The notes under the pieces were generated by a model that saw only the letters and a list, made by a program, of their open reading frames with translations, did not search any database and had not been told where the DNA came from. Of a stretch of DNA of 64,000 nucleotides, positions 57,662-64,000 are shown piece by piece (positions within the stretch are counted from its first letter, which is position 1; every line of letters starts with the position of its first letter). The DNA is from Diplolepis rosae (Eukaryota; Arthropoda; Insecta; Hymenoptera; Diplolepididae), in the NCBI GenBank assembly GCA_030998225.1, contig JAPYXD010000704.1:1798001-1862000 (forward strand). The letters are read 5' to 3'. A program made the translations under genes and the position numbers.

Positions 57662-60370
57662 ATGTACTTACAGTTCTGAACGTTCAATAAACGATGAAAA
57701 AAAAATTTTTAAATTAACGAATTTTTTTTTTATGCCTACCCTTAGGACGCTCTAACAATATGATCTGTAATAAAATATATGAGACTTTAGTATTTACGGG
57801 GTTAAAAACTACCCTTATTCATAATAAAGGACATAAAACCAGCATTATCACCTTTAACGCAACCTTTTTATCACAAAAAAGTGTATTAGCCACAAGCATT
57901 TACTACCCCCGAAATATTGAGGGTGGTAAGAATCCCCGGAAATAATAAAAAACCACCCCTATTAATAAAAAATCATAACTTTCTCAAATATCACCTTTAA
58001 CGCAACCTTTTTTTATCGGAAAAAGTGTATTAACCACAAGCATTTACTACCCCCGAAATATTAAGGGTGGTAACAATTCCCGGAAATAATAAAAAACCAC
58101 CCCTAATAATAAAAAATCATAACTTTCTCAAATATCACCTTTAACGCAACCTTTTTTTATTGAAAAAAGTGTCTTGAGAATAAGCATTTATTACCCCCGA
58201 AATATTAAGGGTGGTAATAATTCCCGGAAATAATAAAAAACCACCCCTATTAATAAAAAATCATAACTTTCTCGAAAATCACCTTTAACGCAACCTTTTT
58301 TTATTGAAAAAAGTGTCTTGAGCATAAGCATTTATTACCCCCGAAAGATCAAGGGTGGTAAGAATCCCCGGAAATAATAAAAAATCCACCCCTATTAATA
58401 AAAAATCATAACTTTCTCAAATATCACCTTTAACGCAACCTTTTTTTATCGGAAAAAGTATCTTGAGCATAAGCATTTATTACCCCCGAAAGATTAAGGG
58501 TGGTAAGAATCCCCGGAAATAATAAAAAAACCACCCCTATTAATAAAAATTCATAACTTTCTCAAATATCACCTTTAACGCAACCTTTTTTTATTGAAAA
58601 AAGTGTCTTGAGCATAATCATTTATTACCCCCGAAAGATCAAGGGTGGTAAGAATTCCCGGAAATAATAAAAAACCCACCCCTATTAATAAAAAATCATA
58701 ACTTTATTCAATAAAAAAAGGTTGCGTTAAAGGAGATATTTGAGAAAGTTATGATTTTTTATTAATAGGGGTGGTTTTTTTATTATTTCCGGGAATTCTA
58801 ACCACCCTTAATATTTCGGGGGTAATAAATGCTTATGCTCAAGACACTTTTTCCGATAAAAAAAGGTTGCGTTAAAGGTGAAATTCAAGAATGTTTAGAT
58901 TTTTTATTAATAGGGGTGGTTTTTTTATTATTTCCGGGAATTCTTACCACCCTTAATATTTCGGGGGTAATAAATGCTTATGCTCAAGACACTTTTTCCG
59001 ATAAAAAAAGGTTGCGTTAAAGGTGAAATTCAAGAATGTTTAGATTTTTTATTAATAGGGGTGGTTCTTTTATTATTTCCGGGGATTCTTACCACCCTTA
59101 ATATTTCGGGGGTAATAAATTCTTATGCTCAAGACACTTTTTCCGATAAAAAAAGGTTGCATTAAAGGTGATATTTGAGACAGTTATGATTTTTTATTAA
59201 TAGGGGTGGTTTTTTTATTATTTCCGGGGATTCTTACCACCCTTGATCTTTGGGGGGTAATAAATGCTCATGCTCAATACACTTTTTCCGATAAAAAAAG
59301 TTTGCGTTAAAGGTGATATTTGAGAAAGTTATGATTTTTTATTAATAGGGGTGGTTTTTTTATTATTTCCGGGGATTCTTACCACCCTTAATATTTCGGG
59401 GGTAATAAATTCTTATGCTCAAGACACTTTTTTCAATAAAAAAAGGTTGCGTTAAAGGTGATTTTCGAGAAAGTTATGATTTTTTATTAATAGGGGTGGT
59501 TTTTTTATTATTTCCGTGGATTCTTACCACCCTTAATCTTTCGAGGGTAATTAATGCTTGTGGTTAATACACTTTTTTCAATAAAAAAAGGTTGCGTTAA
59601 AGGTAATTTTCTAGAATGTTTAGATTTTTTATTAATAGGGGTGGTTTTTTTATTATTTCCGGGGATTCTTACCACCCTTAATCTTTCGGGGGTAATAAAT
59701 GCTTATGCTCAAGACACTTTTTCCGATAAAAAAAGGTTGCGTTAAAGGTGATATTTGAGAAAGTTATGATTTTTTATTAATAGGGGTGGTTTTTTTATTA
59801 TTTCCGCGGATTCTTACCACCCTTGATCTTTCGGGGGTAATAAATTCTTATGCTCAAGACACTTTTTTCAATAAAAAAAGGTTGCGTTAAAGGTGAAATT
59901 CAAGAATGTTTAGATTTTTTATTAATAGGGGTGGTTTTTTTATTATTTCCGGGGATTCTTACCACCCTTGATCTTTCGGGGGTAATAAATTCTTATGCTC
60001 AAGACACTTTTTTCAATAAAAAAAGGTTGCGTTAAAGGTGATTTTCGAGAAAGTTATGATTTTTTATTAATTGGGGTGGTTTTTTTATTATTTCCGGGAA
60101 TTTTTACCACCCTTAATATTTCGGGGGTAGTAAATGCTTGTGGTTAATACACTTTTTTCAATAAAAAAAGATGCGTTAAAGGTGATAATGCTGGTTTTAT
60201 GTCCTTTATTATGTATAAGGGTAGTTTTTAACCCCGTAAATACTAACGTCTCATATATTTTATTACAGATCATATTGTTAGAGCGTCCTAAGGGTAGACA
60301 TAAAAAAAAATTCGTTATTTTAAAAAAATTTTTTTCATCGTTCATTGAACGTTCAGAACTGTAAGTACAT
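57662..60370. mobile_element. 2.7-kb ATGTAC-terminus element with inverted ~145-bp arrays
   Basis: TIRs of at least 50 bp start ATGTACTTACAGTTCTGAAC at 57662 and inversely at 60370. The flanks CTATCCAG (57654-57661) and CTATCCTG (60371-60378) form an 8-bp duplication with one mismatch, confirmed by the empty site in copy 2 near 51090. The interior is an array of ~145-bp units, each with tcacctttaacgcaaccttt, tacccccgaaa and ccaccccta. They run one way from 57760 to about 58705 and the other way from 58705 to 60190. The repeated 60-63-residue frames are by-products of the units. Confidence 0.85.
57760..60190. repeat. inverted tandem array, ~145-bp period, switch at 58705
   Basis: The marker acctttaacgcaacc occurs near 57850, 57993, 58138, 58284, 58430 and 58573, and its complement ggttgcgttaaaggt from about 58724 onward at similar spacing. 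There are about six to seven units on the left and ten on the right, so the arms are unequal. Confidence 0.85.
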
Positions 60371-61489
60371 CTATCCTGTGTGTATTCAGCCCCGGTACTC
60401 GAGTGTAAAATACCAGCGTTTGTACAATGTTGGATTTACAACAGGCCCAACCTACTTCCGACAATGGAAAAAGTAATTTTCCGGAAGTAAATGCACAAGG
60501 TTCGCCCAGTGTCTAATCGACTGATATTTAACACTGTAAAATACCAGTGCTTGTACAAAGTTGATTCGACACTGGTACACTCTAAAAGAAAGTCTATTGA
60601 TCGTGAAATAACCTTCCATTCAGAATGCATCCATTGAAATTAAGCAGATTTCTTTTGTCTATCAACAGAATCGTTTTACTGTTATTGTAGTATTGATGAT
60701 GACCGATTTAATATTGGCATTTGCAAAAGTTGGGCTTGCGTACATTTTCTAATATTTATATCAGATAGGTTATATCATACAATTTGTTTTCGTTTAACCT
60801 CGAAATTATTTTTTTTTGGTTCGAGAAATGATTTCATTTCAAGATCAAAGTAAGTACTTTGACAGTAAAAGGTTAGCATTTGAAAGGATAATCGTCCAAC
60901 TGCTAAAGGATTTCCTATCATGTCAATTTTGAATAGAAAATCCTTTAATAGTGAAGGGAATCGTTTGAGAGTCAATAGTCTGTTTTTACAGTGTAGTCTT
61001 CTTTAAAAAATGTCTTTAACCGTAAAACATGGATTTGATAATAAAATCATATAACCAGTATTTTAGAAATGTTAACAGCCAGCGTTGCAAATATGTTGGT
61101 TACCAGTATTGATACAACGTTGGACACTGGTGTTGTACCAACGCAGTATATCCTTATCATTTCGACTGTCCGCCGACAGTCGGAAGTTGGTATCCAATGT
61201 TGGATCGACGTTGGTCCGATTGTTAATTTCTGCTTGGGTAGTCGTAATCTCTACACAAAGTCATTATTTTAAAAGGCTACACAGTGCAAACATGCTGTAA
61301 TTTTCAATACTAAAAACCTATTGGAAATTAAGGCATTTATCAAAATATCTGGGCTGTTGCCAAAAAGTTGTAGAACTTGGACTATCATTAAAAATAATTT
61401 GTTTTTGGAAAAAAGTTGCAAAGTAATCATTTTGATAATATTTGAATTTTGTATTTTGTAATTAAGGCGCACTTAACATTTTAATACTT

Positions 61490-62102
61490 TACTAAATAAC
61501 ACATCTCTCAATAAGTTTCCGGTCTAACTAAGAAAGGCACAGTTTTTTCGAGAAATCCGACTTTATTCATCAACATAGTTTCCTTCAAGCTTAATACATT
61601 CATTCCAACGCTTCTCTAACTTCTCGATGCCATTTTTGTAGAATGATTCGTCTTTGCTCTCAAAATAGGCCTCAGTTTCGACAATCACCTTTTCATTGGA
61701 GCCAAATCTCTTTCCCTGGAGCATTTTATTCAGGTCAGCAAAGAGCCAGTAGTCGCTGGGGGCCGGATCTGGAGAATATAGTGGGTGAGGAAGCAATTCA
61801 AAGCTTAATTCATTCAATTTGACCATCGTTTTCATGGACTTGTGGCACGGTGCATTGTCTTGGTGGAACAGCACTTTTTTCTTTTGCATCTGAGGCCGTT
61901 TTTTCTTGATATCTGCGCTCTATTGATCCAGTAATGCCATGTAATATTTGATCTTAATAGTTTTACATTTCTCAAGATAGTCGATAAACAAAATACATTT
62001 TGGATGGATTTTATCAGCTGCTGTCCACTTAGCAGACGATTTTTTTGTTTCAGGTGTATAATGGTGGATCCATGTTTCATCCATTGTCACATACCGACTC
62101 AG
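61490..62102 (-). pseudogene. mariner transposase fragment (mellifera-like), cut by CCCAAGCAG copy 5
   Basis: From 62102 down it reads RYVTMDETWIHHYTPETKKS (first Asp), then CILFIDYLEKCKTI, then after a frame change KKKVLFHQDNAPCHKSM (second Asp) and SPDPAPSDYWLFADLNKM (third Asp). It ends EKLEKRWNECIKLEGNYVDE. All three catalytic Asp are present, though the linking region is frame-shifted and the N-terminal HTH is missing beyond the insertion point. It is closely related to the copy at 45319-45813. Confidence 0.85.
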
Positions 62103-63006
62103 CCCAAGCAGAAATTAACAATCGGACCAACGTCGATCCAACGTTGGATACCAACTTCCGACTGTCGGCGGACAGTCGAAATGATAACGATGTACTGCGT
62201 TGTTATAACACCAATTTCCAACGTTGTATCAATGCTGGTAACCAACATATTTTCAACGCTGGCTGTTAACATTTCTAAAATACTGGTTATATACTTTTAT
62301 TATTGAATCCATGTTTTACGGTTAAAGACATTTTTAAAAGAAGAATAGATTCTAAAAACAGACTATTGACTCTCAAAAGATTCCCTTCACTATTAAAGGA
62401 TTTTCTATTCAAAATTGGCATGAGAGTAAATCCTTTAGCAGTTCAACGATTATCGTTGCAGATACTAACCTTTTACTGTCAAAGTATTTCCTTTGGTCTT
62501 GATATAAAATCCTTTCTCGTACCAAAAAAAAATAATTTTTAGGATAAAAGAAAAAAAATTGTATGATATAACCTATCTAATATAAATATTAGAAATGTAC
62601 GCAAGCTCAACTTTGACTAATGAAAATATAAAATCGGTTATCATTAATACTACAATAACAGTAAAACAATTCTTCTGATAGACAAAAGAAATCTGCTTAA
62701 TTTCAATGCATACATTCTGAAAGGGACCTAACTTCACAATCAATAGATTTTTTTTAGAGTGTACCAGTGTCGAATCAACTTTGTACAAACACTGGTATTT
62801 TACAGTCTTAATTATCAGAGTCGATTAGACACTGGGTGGGCCTTGTACATTTACTGTCGGAAAATTACTTTTTCCACAGTGGGAAGAAGGTTGGGCCTGT
62901 TGTACATCCAACATAGTACAAACGCTGGTATTTTACAGTCGACTACCGGGGCTGGATAGACCCTGGATAGACCTTGTACATCCACTGTCGGAAAATTACT
63001 TTTTCC
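62103..63006 (-). mobile_element. CCCAAGCAG element, copy 5 (B end intact)
   Basis: It begins at the B end CCCAAGCAGAAATTAACAAT inside the mariner and runs inversely through the unique middle and A-type units (ttgtacaaacgctggtattt at 62920). It stops at 63006 before reaching an A end, where a second, oppositely oriented fragment begins. Confidence 0.7.
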
Positions 63007-63385
63007 ACATTCGGATTGAAATTAAGCAGATTTCTTTTGTCTATCAACAGAGTCGTTTTACTGTTATTGTGGTATTGATGATAACCGATTTAATATTAGC
63101 ATTTTTCAAAGTTGGACTTGTGTACATTTTAAATATTTATTTTAGATAGGTTACATCATACAATTTGTTTTCTTTGATCCTCGAAATTATTTTTATTCTG
63201 TACGAGGAAGGATTTTATTTCAAGAACAAAGGAGATACTTTGACAGTAAAAGGTTAGCATATGGATCGATAATAGTTCAACTGCTAAAGGATTACCTCTC
63301 ATGCCAATTTTGGATACAAAATCCTTTAACAGTGGCAGGAATCATTTGAGAGTCAATAGTCTGTTTTTAGAGTCTACACTAAGAA
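63007..63385 (+). mobile_element. CCCAAGCAG element fragment, middle part only
   Basis: It starts attgaaattaagcagatttc and ends gagtcaatagtctgttttta, the unique middle of the family, in the orientation opposite to copy 5. The abrupt join in the middle of a subterminal unit suggests an inversion or a hairpin-type rearrangement. Confidence 0.6.
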
Positions 63386-64000
63386 AAGCGGATCATAAAA
63401 CCTGGATGTTAAAAGTAAGGATAGTATTCGGTAACAAAATATGTTAAAGCGTATGATCTATAATCTTTATTTAATATATAAAGATATTACTAAACATAAT
63501 CTCCAGATGTTACATTCTTATAATCTTCAGAAAATAATTCGTAACATCTGAAGATAATAAACCTACACTGAGAAACTTTTCGTTAGAGTAAATGATAAGA
63601 TTGAATGAAGGTTTAGTACAATAGTGTTTTAAAATGAGGAAACCCGAGGTTTTATTACATTTATTCATATTATGGCATCGAAATTCAATATAGTCATAAC
63701 GGTCTTTAAAACGTTTAGAAGAAAAATTAGTATTTTAAATACTAAATATTATGAATCTCCTTTCGAAAAATAAAGAGTACTAAAAAATGATATTATGATT
63801 ACTAAGTTTTTTAAAAATAAATTTAATAAGTCGAACAAAGAATATTATAACCTAGAAACCATATTTCAAAAATTCATATTATGAATATGAACTTGCCAGA
63901 AACCTTGCGACGAGCAGCAAAAATCAAAACATTCATTCTCGGTTTTTCATATAACTCGTTTCAGAATGTCGTCCGAGTGCTTCCGACGTTATCCGAATAG
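63386..64000. other. AT-rich, nothing recognised
   Basis: It contains short hairpin words (ataatctccagatgttac near 63498 and its partner cgtaacatctgaagat near 63540) that may mark a MITE, cacactgag-like at 63373 and 63566. No coding frame was seen. Confidence 0.4.

Larger units (their letters stand above)
57482..61239 (+). mobile_element. CCCAAGCAG element, copy 4, complete with both ends
   Basis: The A end CCCAAGCAGAAATCATGACA is at 57482, and the different B end (complement CCCAAGCAGAAATTAACAAT) is at 61239. Removing the nested element 57662-60370 leaves about 1.04 kb: A-type subterminal units, a unique middle (60590-61060), and B-type units with gttggatcgacgttggtcc. This is the only copy with both ends, so it defines the family as a short TIR element with two dissimilar ends. 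Coding capacity is nil. No clear target duplication was seen. Confidence 0.75.

Noticed and set aside
58829..60035. Series of near-identical 60-63-residue frames
   Set aside because: They are generated by the ~145-bp tandem units, whose length changes shift and end the frame; no start context or conservation is visible.
1..64000. Endogenous viral genes (for example polydnavirus-type) given the parasitoid-like repeat content
   Set aside because: No viral structural or replication protein was recognised in any frame.

Overview
The window looks like a piece of an AT-rich arthropod nuclear genome, most likely insect. The evidence is one conserved animal-type nervous-system gene split by long introns, at least five mariner-family transposon copies, a Transib (RAG1-like) relic, a non-LTR retrotransposon relic and dozens of nested inverted-repeat elements. 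Nothing looks bacterial or viral. Hymenoptera is plausible but not shown by the sequence.

The only host gene I can build is on the minus strand between about 52.9 and 26.5 kb. It is an Olig-family bHLH transcription factor (insect Oli / vertebrate BHLHE22 type). Four coding exons (52456-52319, 44937-44693, 36302-36079, 26708-26479) join with matching splice phases (0, 2, 1) into a 278-residue protein with the bHLH domain in exon 3. A short non-coding first exon with a TATA box and a GTAAGT donor is proposed at about 52.9 kb. All else between the exons is intron filled with transposon debris.

Layout. 0-0.6 kb: GC-rich unassigned block. 0.9-2.3 kb: broken mariner with a 184-bp MITE inside it. 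3.4-7.5 kb: a minus-strand LINE reverse-transcriptase relic cut exactly by a 2.25-kb foldback element (9-bp target duplication) and by a mariner (TA duplication). 10-15.8 kb: a four-level nest made of a coding relic, a 4.2-kb ATGTAC-terminus element, a probable solo LTR and an hAT-like element with an 8-bp duplication. 16.3-17.6 kb: Tc1/mariner-type MITE containing another MITE. 17.6-26.4 kb: AT-rich and gene-poor. 26.5-36.3 kb (intron 3): a decayed Transib transposase interrupted by two TA-target elements, one of which holds a solo LTR, then a palindrome carrying two tRNA-like sequences. 36.3-44.7 kb (intron 2): mariner fragments, a foldback element and MITEs. 44.9-52.3 kb (intron 1): mariner > MITE > subterminal-repeat element nest, then CCCAAGCAG-terminus elements. 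54-63.4 kb: more CCCAAGCAG elements, one carrying a 2.7-kb palindromic tandem array, and another mariner.

The most interesting material is not a gene. It is a set of foldback and TIR elements built from inverted arrays of 145-153-bp units, with 8-9-bp target duplications. In one of them every unit repeats the element's own terminal motif. Several insertions can be read as exact empty sites because they interrupt recognisable coding relics, and this fixes the target-site type of otherwise anonymous families.
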